Shown here in pieces: positions 17,053-25,960 of a stretch of DNA of 58,278 nt. The notes under the pieces are model-generated. The model did not search any database and was not told where the DNA came from. It saw only the letters and a program-made list of their open reading frames with translations. Position 1 is the stretch's first letter. Every line of letters starts with the position of its first letter. Source of the DNA: Oscillospiraceae bacterium (GTDB taxonomy: Bacteria; Bacillota_A; Clostridia; Oscillospirales; Oscillospiraceae); assembly GCA_017537045.1 (NCBI GenBank), contig JAFYLN010000011.1, positions 1 to 58,278 of the forward strand, in the 5' to 3' direction. Both the position numbers and the translations under genes were made by a program.

Positions 17053-17090
17053 GATTGCCACACCAGTCTGCGGACTGGTTCGCAATGACA
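17053..17090. repeat. REP-like palindrome
   Basis: GATTGCC and GCAATGACA flank a CCAGTCTGCGGACTGG hairpin. The same ATTG...CCAG...CTGG...CAATGACA plan occurs at 22319-22358, and related ends at 39992 and 43241. Confidence 0.7.
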
Positions 17091-17103
17091 TGTACTTTTT
17101 GGG

Positions 17104-18255
17104 CTATACCATTGTGGGCTCTTTATCTTCAATATGGATATTCACACCGTTGACTTCCACATTCTCATCGGCACAGATCATGATGTACTTGACGCCGCCG
17201 ATGATGCGGGTCTCAATCAGGTCGGCCCGGTCGGGTGCAACCTTAATGGAAACGTCCGGAGTTTTGATTTCAAAACGTTTGTTGTCGATGATGTTTCTGG
17301 GATGCAAATCTGCTTCGAAGCCAAAGGCTTCATCGTAATCGACGCTAAACTTGGCAACGTGGTTTTCGGACACGCCGCATTCTTTGAGCACCTGCTTGAC
17401 ATCGTCTTTCGCGATCATGAGGGGTTCGGCGACCTTGGCTTCCTTGTGCATCTCGATGCGCTGGCAGAGCTGATTGTGCACCTCCTGGACCACTTCCATG
17501 CTGCATTCGTCCCCAAGTGAGGTTGTCAGCAGTGCTTCAAAGGACTTTTTCTGCTCGAAGGCGGGCTTGGGAATAGACGTGTTGAACAGGGCTGCGGCCA
17601 GCTCCTCATTGCTCTCTTTGGTGTTCTTGGTATAGTAGAGGGCGTTGTAGATATTGGTGGCGCGGTTATCAAAAGCCGGGAACAGGAAGCCCAGAATGGG
17701 CGCGGAGACCATGTGATTGATCGCACCATCGTGGAACAGCTTTTCTTCCGCCACGTAGTGGAGGTTCGGCTTTGTCTGCTTTACAGGGCAGATGGCGCAG
17801 ACGATGTAGGTATAGCTTTCGTCGGAATTGTCCTTCTGGACAGAATCATCCTTGCTCTTAAAGGGCACGTCATAGGTGTCACAGCCAACAAGAATCAGAT
17901 AATTATCATCCATGGACACATTCTCGATGATCTTCCCATACAGCTTCTGGAGCTGCTCCTCGTCCTTCAGGCGGCTTTCCCGCAGCGACATCAGCAGGTT
18001 GTGCTCCTCGCTGTTACCGACCTGGGAGGTCTTGAAAGAAATGTCGATCAGATTCTTGCCAATGGTGCCGGAAAGGGTGCGCTTGAGGTAGGCAAAATAC
18101 TTTTCGGATTCATTTTCCGGCATGATGCCAAGACTTTGGCGGAATTGGGTGATAATCTCTTTCTGGGCATTGACGTAGCAGCCACAGATGGCGGTCATAT
18201 TGCTGCGATCCCGGCGCAGGTGGCGCCGCAGTTCGCCGATTTCCTTATCATTCAT
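17104..18255 (-). CDS. DUF4317 family protein
   Basis: 383-residue soluble protein without signal or membrane segment. It matches the DUF4317 pattern: MNDKEIGELRRHLRRDRSNMTAICGCYVN at the start, YLILVGCDTYDVP near residue 170, and a long helical C-terminal half. The family is widespread in gut Clostridia and functionally unknown; the genome context gives no clue. It is a lone gene between repeat elements. The start ATG at 18255 is preceded by GAGGAAAG. Confidence 0.8.
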   Translation of the reverse strand: MNDKEIGELRRHLRRDRSNMTAICGCYVNAQKEIITQFRQSLGIMPENESEKYFAYLKRTLSGTIGKNLIDISFKTSQVGNSEEHNLLMSLRESRLKDEEQLQKLYGKIIENVSMDDNYLILVGCDTYDVPFKSKDDSVQKDNSDESYTYIVCAICPVKQTKPNLHYVAEEKLFHDGAINHMVSAPILGFLFPAFDNRATNIYNALYYTKNTKESNEELAAALFNTSIPKPAFEQKKSFEALLTTSLGDECSMEVVQEVHNQLCQRIEMHKEAKVAEPLMIAKDDVKQVLKECGVSENHVAKFSVDYDEAFGFEADLHPRNIIDNKRFEIKTPDVSIKVAPDRADLIETRIIGGVKYIMICADENVEVNGVNIHIEDKEPTMV

Positions 18256-18334
18256 GGGTCTTTCCTCGTTTCAGTAAAAATTGCTTCCGTATTATAGCAT
18301 AAAGGAAAAGAAAAATCCAGTCAGAAATATGCGA

Positions 18335-18457
18335 CGCACCAAAGGCTCCCCTGTGTAAGGGGAGCTGTCAGCGAAGCTGACTGAGGGGGTGTGGCAATCC
18401 CTCCGCCCCTATGGGGCACCTCCCTTTACACAAGGGAGGCTTGGGCGCTGCCGCGCC
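18335..18457. repeat. MITE-like structured repeat, copy A
   Basis: About 120 bases running from CGCACCAAAGGCTCCCC to GGGCGCTGCCGCGCC. It contains the hairpins CTCCCC/GGGGAG, GTCAGC/GCTGAC, GCCCC/GGGGC and CTCCC/GGGAG. Both ends and the inner CAATCCCTC are shared with the repeat at 37915-38052. Confidence 0.75.
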
Positions 18458-18474
18458 GGTGCTCATTTAGAACA

Positions 18475-18500
18475 AACCGGGAGGGTTACCCCTCCCGGTT
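18475..18500 (-). terminator. Hairpin after the first sigma/partner operon
   Basis: AACCGGGAGGG and CCCTCCCGGTT form a perfect 11-bp stem around TTAC. On the minus strand it is followed by TGTTCT, a weak T tract. Confidence 0.7.
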
Positions 18501-18504
18501 GCAA

Positions 18505-19962
18505 TTATTCTGCGAATTGTTTTAATGGTTTTGTGTCCAACTGAACTGGGATATATTTATTCAGTATCTCCTTTGCCTCATCCTCTGTGATCTGCGTGTC
18601 GTAGTCTGCATAATGCGCAGTGTCTGAAGTACACCACCAAACACCCGCTTCATGCTTTAAACGTATGATGCTTTGCTCTTTGGAATTGGAAAACACTGCC
18701 TCTCCATCGTTCGCAAATCGGAATATATGGTAATAGGTATTTCCGCCAATCTCCATTTCATCGATCAGCACATTATCCTCGCAAAGTTTCATGTGGTAAG
18801 ACTTTCCCTCATCGGTCTTTCCATCGTGCATACAGACTACATTACTGATAAAGCCATCATAGATGATCAGTAGTTCTTTTTCACCGTTTCCATCGAGGTC
18901 ATAGAATGTGTAATCCCTATCGGAAGGGTTGCTCCTCAACAGGTCATTCACATATTCGTGGTATGTAGGTCTGCGCAAAAAATTCTGATCTGTACTATTT
19001 TCGGCTACAATATTCAGTGATAACTGTTCCCGTTCATTTGCCTTATCAGTGTCTATGGGTTTTCCTTGCACGGTAAAATCAAATACATCCGCAACCTGCT
19101 CCAACGATACACCATCAACAAGGTCGACACTAATGGTAATAAAGTACTCGTTGTGGTTAGCTAAGATCAAGCCGGATTTATTTGAATACAATAGCAAAAC
19201 AGATTCATTTTCATCTGTTGTATAATGCTTTTCCGTTACATTAACTCGCGGCACATAGGCAAAAACATCATAAAACACATCTTTCTTGATACAGTGGTAC
19301 GTCAGATTTAAAGGGTTTTCCTGATCTTTTAATGTCAGCGTTCCATAGACAGTAAAAGAACCTCCCTCAAAAAAACGTCCGCTGGGAATATTGAGTTTTG
19401 CGGTGCTATCCGCTTTAAGCAAATCTTCAATTCCAACGATGGGAAGAAATTGATAACAGTCTACATGTTCATGCCATGGCTTTCCAATGACTTTCAGACT
19501 ATACTTGTCACAAATCTCGTCAATTTTATCGGCCATAGTCTGATCCAGTACACTATATGCCCAATAGTTCTCATTACTTTCCCAGTATTCCCCTGCTTCA
19601 GGCTTGTAGGTCTGTGTGAATTGCAGCCATTCCTGATTTGCAAGGTAAGCAGGTGTACTCTGGATTCCCTGCAAAGAGATTACATCCTGTGTAAGTTCTG
19701 TTTCCACGAGGATGTTTCCATCAGCGTCCAGAATCTCACCGCGTCCGGTGGTGCGTTCTCCAATTATGAGATCCTGCAGGTTCATGACGGCAATGGCGCT
19801 TCCCATCAAAAGTACCGATATTCCGATAATCGCAGCAATTATCAGGGGGCGCAGTTTTCTTCGTGTGTAGGTCTGGTTTGCAGGCTTACGGCAAGCACCT
19901 GCCTCCTGCACATAAGAATCCCGAACATCTCCCATGGCTTCCAGCAGTTCAACAGGTTTCAT
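18505..19962 (-). CDS. Membrane protein, probable anti-sigma partner
   Basis: 485 residues: a cytoplasmic N-terminus of about 38 residues, one membrane helix near 39-60 (LIIAAIIGISVLLMGSAIAVM), then a large outside domain. Near residue 375 lies YTFYDLDGNGEKELLIIYDG, an EF-hand/FG-GAP-like calcium-binding loop. It overlaps the upstream ECF sigma gene by four bases (ATGA), the typical arrangement of sigma and anti-sigma genes. No zinc-finger anti-sigma motif is present, so the partner role rests on position and topology. The outer domain may sense an envelope or ion signal (inferred). The region is AT-rich relative to its neighbours. Confidence 0.7.
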   Translation of the reverse strand: MKPVELLEAMGDVRDSYVQEAGACRKPANQTYTRRKLRPLIIAAIIGISVLLMGSAIAVMNLQDLIIGERTTGRGEILDADGNILVETELTQDVISLQGIQSTPAYLANQEWLQFTQTYKPEAGEYWESNENYWAYSVLDQTMADKIDEICDKYSLKVIGKPWHEHVDCYQFLPIVGIEDLLKADSTAKLNIPSGRFFEGGSFTVYGTLTLKDQENPLNLTYHCIKKDVFYDVFAYVPRVNVTEKHYTTDENESVLLLYSNKSGLILANHNEYFITISVDLVDGVSLEQVADVFDFTVQGKPIDTDKANEREQLSLNIVAENSTDQNFLRRPTYHEYVNDLLRSNPSDRDYTFYDLDGNGEKELLIIYDGFISNVVCMHDGKTDEGKSYHMKLCEDNVLIDEMEIGGNTYYHIFRFANDGEAVFSNSKEQSIIRLKHEAGVWWCTSDTAHYADYDTQITEDEAKEILNKYIPVQLDTKPLKQFAE

Positions 19963-20516
19963 AAGTATTCCTCCTTTTCAAGCTGCACACGAAGCTTTTT
20001 ACGCATTCTGTGCAGCATGGATGTAACCTTGCTCTGGGAAAAGCCGAAATAAGATGCAATATCCGCCACAGAATCCAGATACCAGTAACGGCAAAGGAAA
20101 ACGTTGCGCTCCGTCTGCGTCAGTGTGTCCAGAAAGCGGTTGATGGCGGCAGCCAGCTCCTTGTGGATATAGGCATTTTCCACATTCAGATTACCGGCAA
20201 TGCAGTTTTCCAGTTCTTCCAGTACAAGGTCCGTTTCTCCGCCGCCCCGTTTGTCCGCTGTGCGCTTTCTCCAGCGGTCAACAGCAATGCGGCGTGTCAG
20301 TTTTCCGAGGAATGTGGACAGGAGCACAGGCCGCTTGGGCGGTATGGTGCTCCACGCAGCCAGATAGGCATCACTGACGCTTTCCTCGGCATCTTCCCGG
20401 TTTGTAAGGATATTATAAGCAATATGGTAGCAATAGGCACCATACTTTGTGGCTGTTTCTGATATGGCACGTTCGGAACGGCTCCAATACAGCTCCACAA
20501 TCGCCTGATCGTCCAT
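19959..20516 (-). CDS. ECF RNA polymerase sigma factor (module 1)
   Basis: 185-residue group 4 sigma factor. Region 2 covers residues 5-75 (YHIAYNILTNREDAEESVSDAYLAAW). Region 4 covers about 120-180, with FLDTLTQTERNVFLCRYWYLDSVADIASYFGFSQSKVTSMLHRMRKKL as its helix-turn-helix. AAAGGAGG precedes the start. Its upstream sequence at 20555-20584 looks like an ECF promoter, suggesting that it activates itself. The next gene on the same strand encodes the likely anti-sigma protein. Confidence 0.93.
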   Translation of the reverse strand: MDDQAIVELYWSRSERAISETATKYGAYCYHIAYNILTNREDAEESVSDAYLAAWSTIPPKRPVLLSTFLGKLTRRIAVDRWRKRTADKRGGGETDLVLEELENCIAGNLNVENAYIHKELAAAINRFLDTLTQTERNVFLCRYWYLDSVADIASYFGFSQSKVTSMLHRMRKKLRVQLEKEEYL

Positions 20517-20554
20517 ACAAACACCTCCTTTTGTTTCTTAGGATCCTATACTAC

Positions 20555-20584
20555 TCTACTCGTAAAATATCGGAAAACATTGCA
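20555..20584 (-). promoter_or_regulatory. ECF-type promoter of sigma module 1
   Basis: On the minus strand: TGCAATGTTTTCC, 9 bases, then CGAGTAGA. Closely similar to the sequence before module 2 (22270-22300) and module 3 (43077-43104). Confidence 0.65.
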
Positions 20585-20610
20585 CTTTTCAAGTAAATTT
20601 TTGCATATTT

Positions 20611-20638
20611 TTTGCGGGAGGGGTAACCCTCCCGCAAA
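20611..20638. terminator. Hairpin after the second sigma/partner operon
   Basis: TTTGCGGGAGGG and CCCTCCCGCAAA pair around a 4-base loop. The core GGGAGGGTTACCCCTCCC on the minus strand is identical to the core of the hairpin at 18479-18496 on the plus strand. The T tract is poor. Confidence 0.55.
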
Positions 20639-20656
20639 ATGCGCTGTATATCTTTT

Positions 20657-21763
20657 TTACGGTGCCATGAATTTGGTTCCGTCTGCCAGGAGGACATAGT
20701 CCACCTCTTCCAGAACGATGGGAGAAGCAACATTGAAATACTGTCTTCCGCCACCGGCCATATTGGAAATCAGCTCAATACTGCTGCCGTCAGTCAGAAC
20801 GACATAGACCTTCCGGTCACCGGTGGTAAAATCAGGTGCATAGTCCGCATCCGTCTGAATCGTTGCACTCAGAGGAGAGAGGATCAGGGATGTCACCCTG
20901 ACTTCCTCGTATAGATCGGTTCCATCCTCCGTAAAACCATAGCTGGTCTGAACGGTTACAGGATTCGTGATCAACTCGAGCACTTTGGTCTCGACTGTGC
21001 TCAGATCGATGGTAAATTCCCAGGGGCCTTCTGCCATCAGGATCTTTTGATGGACACGCGCCGCTTCTTCATCGGTAAACATGATATTGTCCTGCCCTGC
21101 ATACTTGGTTTCCAGCAGGTACTGCTCATACTCCGCATCATGGAACATTCTTTCCAGTGCATTGAACCGGATCGTCAGGATCGATCCGCTCCACTCTGCC
21201 GGGGTGATTTCAAATACAAGATCAACCGTATTTTCCAAGCCGTCCTTATCATCACAGATGTCCATCATCCATGACATGCAGGGCTTTTTGTTCTCGTCAT
21301 AGAAATCAATGGCTGATCCCCAGAGTTTCTTCAATTCCTCGAAGGTTACATCCTCGGGTGCCGTAAGGCCGATGGTGGCATAGACGGTATAGCCATCGGA
21401 CAGGACGGATTTCAGGTGTAAATCATAGCCGTTGTTGGTTTGTGTTTCATCAATGATCTGCTCGTTTTTATCCAGAAATTCAATCTGGCCGGGGGTCAGG
21501 CCGTTTTCGGATTTGCGGATAAAATACTGCTTGAACCAGCCGGAGATTTCCTCGGCTGCAAAGACCGTAACGGTCATTGCGGCGACCAGCGCGATCAGGG
21601 CGACCAATACCATGGGTCTCATTTTCTTATGTTTCATCATATCATCCTTTCCCGCAGGGGGGATTTCGGATGATTGGAGCAGGATGTTTTGCAGCATCCG
21701 TTCCCGCGCTTCGTCATCGGGACGGATGGGGTCATAAGCATTTTTAATTTTCTGTCTGTTCAT
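20657..21763 (-). CDS. DUF4179-like membrane protein, probable anti-sigma partner
   Basis: 368 residues. A cytoplasmic N-terminus of about 45 residues (AYDPIRPDDEARERMLQNIL) precedes one membrane helix near 48-68 and an outside domain of 300 residues rich in beta structure (SVLSDGYTVYATIGLTAPEDV). The plan fits the DUF4179 family, which is commonly encoded next to ECF sigma factors. Its ATG shares one base with the sigma stop (TGATG), so the two are translationally coupled. The signal sensed is unknown. Confidence 0.75.
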   Translation of the reverse strand: MNRQKIKNAYDPIRPDDEARERMLQNILLQSSEIPPAGKDDMMKHKKMRPMVLVALIALVAAMTVTVFAAEEISGWFKQYFIRKSENGLTPGQIEFLDKNEQIIDETQTNNGYDLHLKSVLSDGYTVYATIGLTAPEDVTFEELKKLWGSAIDFYDENKKPCMSWMMDICDDKDGLENTVDLVFEITPAEWSGSILTIRFNALERMFHDAEYEQYLLETKYAGQDNIMFTDEEAARVHQKILMAEGPWEFTIDLSTVETKVLELITNPVTVQTSYGFTEDGTDLYEEVRVTSLILSPLSATIQTDADYAPDFTTGDRKVYVVLTDGSSIELISNMAGGGRQYFNVASPIVLEEVDYVLLADGTKFMAP

Positions 21764-22248
21764 CAAAAATCACCACCTAACTTATGCTTCAAGGTTTTGC
21801 GGGCTCGTGACAGGCGGCTTCTGACCGTTGCATGGGGACAGCGCAGGTGCGCGGCAATTTCTGCTGTGGTGTAGCCTTCATAGTAGTGCATATACACGAC
21901 ACATTTTTGATCCGGCGGCAGTTCCATGATTGTGAAAAGCACCTCATCGATCTCAAAGGGCGGGGTCTGCAGACCCAACGTTGGGTCGTCAATGTCCTCC
22001 GTTCTGCGCCACCACTTTTTCAGTGTATCCTTGCAAAGGTTGGAAGCTGTGACGATGAGCCACGCTTTCTCATGTTCTTCCGACACGAAGCCAACGCCGC
22101 TGCCCAGCAGCCGCAGGAAGGTCTCCTGCACCATGTCTTCAGTGTCTGCTGTGTTTTTCATAAAGGAAAAACAGATCCGGTAGACAGTGTCCACCTGACG
22201 GTTATATATTTCCGTAATGTCTTTGCCCGTACGCTGCAAAGCCGGCAT
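21763..22248 (-). CDS. ECF RNA polymerase sigma factor (module 2)
   Basis: 161 residues. Region 2 (YNRQVDTVYRICFSFMKNTADTEDMVQETFLRLL) lies near residues 11-45. Region 4 (LPPDQKCVVYMHYYEGYTTAEIAAHLRCPHATVRSRLSRARKTL) lies near 105-155. The start is set at ATG 22248, 8 bases after AAAGGAGG; a GTG at 22257 falls within that site and is rejected. An ECF-type promoter lies just upstream. The following gene encodes the membrane partner. Confidence 0.93.
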   Translation of the reverse strand: MPALQRTGKDITEIYNRQVDTVYRICFSFMKNTADTEDMVQETFLRLLGSGVGFVSEEHEKAWLIVTASNLCKDTLKKWWRRTEDIDDPTLGLQTPPFEIDEVLFTIMELPPDQKCVVYMHYYEGYTTAEIAAHLRCPHATVRSRLSRARKTLKHKLGGDF

Positions 22249-22269
22249 CACCGTCACCTCCTTTCACAA

Positions 22270-22300
22270 TAGATACGATTGAACATGGGAAAATGTTGCA
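22270..22300 (-). promoter_or_regulatory. ECF-type promoter of sigma module 2
   Basis: On the minus strand: TGCAACATTTTCC, 10 bases, then CGTATCTA. This matches the general ECF form (TG-AAC -35 and CGTA -10). Confidence 0.7.
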
Positions 22301-22318
22301 GCAAAAATAAAAAAGAAT

Positions 22319-22358
22319 GTCATTCCGAGCCAGTGCGCACACTGGTTCGCAATGACAG
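22319..22358. repeat. REP-like palindrome
   Basis: TGTCATTCCGAG and TTCGCAATGACA flank the perfect hairpin CCAGTGCGCACACTGG. It lies after pgsA and may also end that transcript. Confidence 0.7.
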
Positions 22359-22370
22359 TTCTATCTTACA

Positions 22371-22901
22371 TTAGTCCCAGAGGCAGTTCCAGTTCTGGAT
22401 AAAGTACTCCACGCCGGAGTAGATGGTGGTAATGACAATGACCCACATGACGACGCTAGCGATGATGCCGATCTGGGGAAATGCCATCCAGAAGCACAGG
22501 CCGATCATGGTGGAAGCGGTCTTGAACTTGCCGCTCTTACCTGCGGCGATGACCTTGCCTTTAGGGCCGGCAACCATACGCAGGCCTGAAACCGCAAATT
22601 CACGGGTCAGCACCAGCATCAGCGCCCATGCGGGGAAAGTCCCCCACTGGCAGAACATGCTCATGGCTGCCAGTGTCAGCAGCTTATCCGCCAGAGGATC
22701 GAGGAATTTTCCAAAATCGCTGACCTGATTGTAATGGCGGGCGATATAGCCGTCCACAAAGTCAGTAAGACTGGCAAAAATGAAAACTGCCAGTGCGCCG
22801 AACATCCAGGGGCCGGCTGCACCGCCGCTCATGTACATCATCCACATGTACACTGGGATCAGTGCCACGCGTGCGAGGGTAATTTTACTTGCTGTTGTCA
22901 T
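22371..22901 (-). CDS. pgsA: Phosphatidylglycerophosphate synthase
   Basis: CDP-diacylglycerol--glycerol-3-phosphate phosphatidyltransferase, the committed step to phosphatidylglycerol; an integral membrane enzyme. 176 residues with several hydrophobic segments. The CDP-alcohol phosphotransferase motif DG..AR(8)G...D...D is complete as DGYIARHYN...DFGKFLDPLAD near residues 49-71. It is the last gene of the rimO-pgsA end of the leftward block; its ATG lies 3 bases after the rimO stop. Family length is typical. Confidence 0.93.
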   Translation of the reverse strand: MTTASKITLARVALIPVYMWMMYMSGGAAGPWMFGALAVFIFASLTDFVDGYIARHYNQVSDFGKFLDPLADKLLTLAAMSMFCQWGTFPAWALMLVLTREFAVSGLRMVAGPKGKVIAAGKSGKFKTASTMIGLCFWMAFPQIGIIASVVMWVIVITTIYSGVEYFIQNWNCLWD

Positions 22902-22904
22902 GTC

Positions 22905-24233
22905 TTATTCCTCCACCACATAGCCTGACAGATCGCCCTCGATACAGCCATCAATGCAGACCTGAACAAAGCTGCCCTCGATCAAGGATTCATCACAGGC
23001 CAACCATACCCGGCCGTCGATCTCGGGAGAGTCGCCGTATGTACGTCCAAAATACTGCTCGATTTCCTCGTCGTAGGCTTCCACAAGGACTTCCATGGTC
23101 TTGCCGACCATGGAGGTATTGTATTCGTCCATGATCTCGGATTGGATCATTTCCAGCAGCTCAGCGCGGCGCAGGGCGACCTCATGGTCGGGATAGTCCA
23201 TCTTGGCAGCTTCCGTGCCCTCCTCGGGAGAAAATGCGAAAGCACCAACACGGGGCAATTTCTGCTCGCGCAGGAATGCGCACAGCTCCTCAAATTCTTC
23301 CTCACCCTCACCGGGCAGGCCGGTGATGATGCTGGTGCGGATCACAAGACCGGGAATCCGGCTGCGGAGGGTATCGAACAGACCGCGCAGAAACTCACCA
23401 TTACCGCGGCGGTTCATAAGATCCAGAATTTTACTGTTGCAGTGCTGGATAGGGATGTCCAGATACTTGACAATCTTGGGCTCAGTGGCCATAACTTCGA
23501 TGAATTCGTCATCAATCTCGTCAGGGTATACATAGTGGACGCGGATCCAATGGAATCCGTCGATCCTGCACAGTTCCCGCAGCAGCTCAGGCAGCAGACG
23601 TCGGCCATCACCAAGGTCGGTGCCGTAACGGCTGGTATCCTGTGCCACCACCAGCAGTTCTTTTACACCGCTTGCTGCCAGAAGTCTTGCTTCGTAAAGC
23701 ACATCGTCCATGGGGCGGGAGCGGTACTTACCGCGAAGAGACGGAATGATGCAGTAGGAGCAACGGTTGTCGCAGCCCTCTGCAATCTTGATATATGCAT
23801 AATGTTCAGGCGTTGTCAGGATACGGCCTGTTTCCTGCTCCGGCGCATCGATAGAACCGAATTCAGAAACAGCGTTACCTTCCAGCAGGGCTTCGATGGC
23901 AGGCACAATTTCTGTGTAGCTGCCAGTACCCAGAACGCCGTCCACCTCGGGCATTTCTTTCATAATTTCATCCTGATACCGCTGGGAAAGGCAGCCTGTT
24001 ACCAAAATCTTGCCCACATAGCCGTCGGCTTTCAGGCCGGCTGTGGACAGAATGTGGTCGATGGCTTCCGCTTGAGCAGATTCAATAAATCCGCAGGTGT
24101 TGATGACCACCACGTCGCAGCCGACCACATCAGGGCAGACCGTATGTCCGGCTTCCTGCACGCGGTACATCATCCGCTCGCAGTCCACCTGATTTTTGGC
24201 ACAGCCCAGTGAGATAAATCCAATATTTGCCAT
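22905..24233 (-). CDS. rimO: Ribosomal protein S12 methylthiotransferase RimO
   Basis: Radical-SAM enzyme that methylthiolates an aspartate of ribosomal protein S12. 442 residues. The N-terminal domain has cluster cysteines 11, 47 and 81 (SLGCAKN, NTCGFI, TGCLSQ). The radical-SAM motif CDNRCSYC has cysteines 154, 158 and 161, followed by IPSLRGKYRSR. The TRAM domain closes the protein. SLGCAKNQVD favours RimO over MiaB. Its ATG shares one base with the recX stop (TAATG). Confidence 0.93.
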   Translation of the reverse strand: MANIGFISLGCAKNQVDCERMMYRVQEAGHTVCPDVVGCDVVVINTCGFIESAQAEAIDHILSTAGLKADGYVGKILVTGCLSQRYQDEIMKEMPEVDGVLGTGSYTEIVPAIEALLEGNAVSEFGSIDAPEQETGRILTTPEHYAYIKIAEGCDNRCSYCIIPSLRGKYRSRPMDDVLYEARLLAASGVKELLVVAQDTSRYGTDLGDGRRLLPELLRELCRIDGFHWIRVHYVYPDEIDDEFIEVMATEPKIVKYLDIPIQHCNSKILDLMNRRGNGEFLRGLFDTLRSRIPGLVIRTSIITGLPGEGEEEFEELCAFLREQKLPRVGAFAFSPEEGTEAAKMDYPDHEVALRRAELLEMIQSEIMDEYNTSMVGKTMEVLVEAYDEEIEQYFGRTYGDSPEIDGRVWLACDESLIEGSFVQVCIDGCIEGDLSGYVVEE

Positions 24234-24862
24234 TAAAATTCCTCCGGGAAATCTTCCTGATCCAGACTTAACCGGCTCAGTGCTTTGCGGATTACTGCAT
24301 AGCTATGGCCTCGGCGCATCAAGGCATCGATGGCACGTTTCAGTTCCCGCTCATCATATTCGCTGCCCAAACGGCTGCGAAGAAAATCAATGATCTTCTC
24401 CAGTTGATCGGGATAGTCTGATAGTGCAGCATCCCAATACTGCTTGGGGACTTTCTTTTCATAAAGCGCCTGTTTGGCACGCTGCAGGCCATAGCCACGG
24501 CTGATACAGCGCTGCACCACCTGCTCGGCAACCCGGCTGTCATCCAGCAGGTTCAGGTCACTCATCCACTGCACCGCTTCCCTCGCCTGCTCCGCCGTTT
24601 CACCTTTATGTACAAGGCGCTGTTCCAGATCACGCTTTGTCACGCTGGATGCGGATACGATCCGCACCGCGCGCATTTTTGCAGACATCTGGCCAGCCGC
24701 TTCCTGCAAGGTTTCCATTTCTTCTTCGGACAATTCCTTGCCGGTATACAAGCCAAAATCTTCCACTGTCTGCCGGTAGAGCCGCAAGACACTGCCATCG
24801 GAAAAATGGACGGCATAGCGGCCTGCCCGGTCAGGTGTGGTTTTCAGAGTTTCAATCCTCAT
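24233..24862 (-). CDS. recX: Regulatory protein RecX
   Basis: Binds RecA filaments and modulates their activity. About 209 residues made of repeated three-helix RecX units ([75 protein letters not shown]). It overlaps the end of recA by 11 bases with no separate ribosome site, so translation is probably coupled. GTG at 24865 is an alternative start. Confidence 0.9.
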   Translation of the reverse strand: MRIETLKTTPDRAGRYAVHFSDGSVLRLYRQTVEDFGLYTGKELSEEEMETLQEAAGQMSAKMRAVRIVSASSVTKRDLEQRLVHKGETAEQAREAVQWMSDLNLLDDSRVAEQVVQRCISRGYGLQRAKQALYEKKVPKQYWDAALSDYPDQLEKIIDFLRSRLGSEYDERELKRAIDALMRRGHSYAVIRKALSRLSLDQEDFPEEF

Positions 24863-25958
24863 CACTGAAATCGTCAGCGCTTATTGCAACGCCCTTCTCA
24901 GCGGCCTTAGCAGGGGTCCTCGCAGCGGAACCAGTCTGCTTCATCAGATTTTCACGCACCTGTGCCTCCACTGCTTCCGCGATCTCAGGATTGCGCATCA
25001 GGTATTCCTTGACAGAGTTGGCGCCCTGACCGATGCGCTCATCGCCCATGGAGAACCAGGAGCCGGATTTCTGGATAATATCCATCTGGACAGCCATGTC
25101 AACCAATTCACCCCACTTGGAGATACCCTGGCCATACATAATGTCGAAGTAGGCTTCCTTGAAAGGAGGTGCAACCTTATTCTTGACAACCTTAACACGG
25201 GTCTTGTTGCCAATGATGTTGCCGCCTTCCTTGATGGCTTCCACCTTACGAACATCCAGACGGACGGAAGCATAGAACTTCAGTGCGTTGCCGCCGGTGG
25301 TGGTTTCGGGGTTGCCGTACATGACACCGATCTTCATACGCAGTTGGTTGATAAAAATGACCACACAGTTGGTCTTGGCAATGGTACCAGCCAGTTTGCG
25401 CAGTGCCTGGGACATCAGACGAGCCTGCAGGCCGACAAAGGTATCACCCATTTCACCTTCGATTTCCTGTTTAGGAACCAGCGCAGCAACGGAGTCGACA
25501 ACAACGGCATCCACAGCACCGGAGCGAACCAGTGCATCGGTGATTTCCAGCGCCTGCTCACCGGTATCGGGCTGGGAAACCAGCAGATTGTCAATATCCA
25601 CGCCCAGTGCAGCTGCATAAACGGGATCCAGTGCATGCTCAGCATCCACAAAGGCGACTTCGCCGCCCTGCTTCTGTGCCTGTGCCAGAATATGCAGCGC
25701 CAGCGTAGTCTTACCGGAGGATTCCGGGCCATAGATCTCGATGATTCTGCCCTTTGGCACGCCGCCGATACCGAGAGCTGCATCCAGTGCCAGAGAGCCG
25801 GTGGGGATTGCCTCGACGTTCATTTCGGGCTTATCGCCCAGACGCATAACGGTGCCCTTGCCGAAATTCTTGTCGATCTGGCTCAGCGCAGTCTGCAGTG
25901 CCTTCTTCTTATCAGATGCGGGAGTAGGAGCTTCATAAGCGGTTTTCTTTGTTGCCAT
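24852..25958 (-). CDS. recA: Recombinase RecA
   Basis: DNA strand-exchange ATPase and SOS co-protease. 368 residues. Walker [10 protein letters not shown] lies near residue 77, and Walker B-type [11 protein letters not shown] follows. Loop L1 contains EGEMGD, and [31 protein letters not shown] is the conserved core with loop L2. The acidic tail ends DDFSDED. MATKK at 25958 is preferred over ATG 25964 for its spacing to GGAAG. It starts 2 bases after the prmC stop. I saw no clear LexA box just upstream, and expression seems to come with the upstream genes. Confidence 0.97.
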   Translation of the reverse strand: MATKKTAYEAPTPASDKKKALQTALSQIDKNFGKGTVMRLGDKPEMNVEAIPTGSLALDAALGIGGVPKGRIIEIYGPESSGKTTLALHILAQAQKQGGEVAFVDAEHALDPVYAAALGVDIDNLLVSQPDTGEQALEITDALVRSGAVDAVVVDSVAALVPKQEIEGEMGDTFVGLQARLMSQALRKLAGTIAKTNCVVIFINQLRMKIGVMYGNPETTTGGNALKFYASVRLDVRKVEAIKEGGNIIGNKTRVKVVKNKVAPPFKEAYFDIMYGQGISKWGELVDMAVQMDIIQKSGSWFSMGDERIGQGANSVKEYLMRNPEIAEAVEAQVRENLMKQTGSAARTPAKAAEKGVAISADDFSDED

Positions 25959-25960
25959 AA

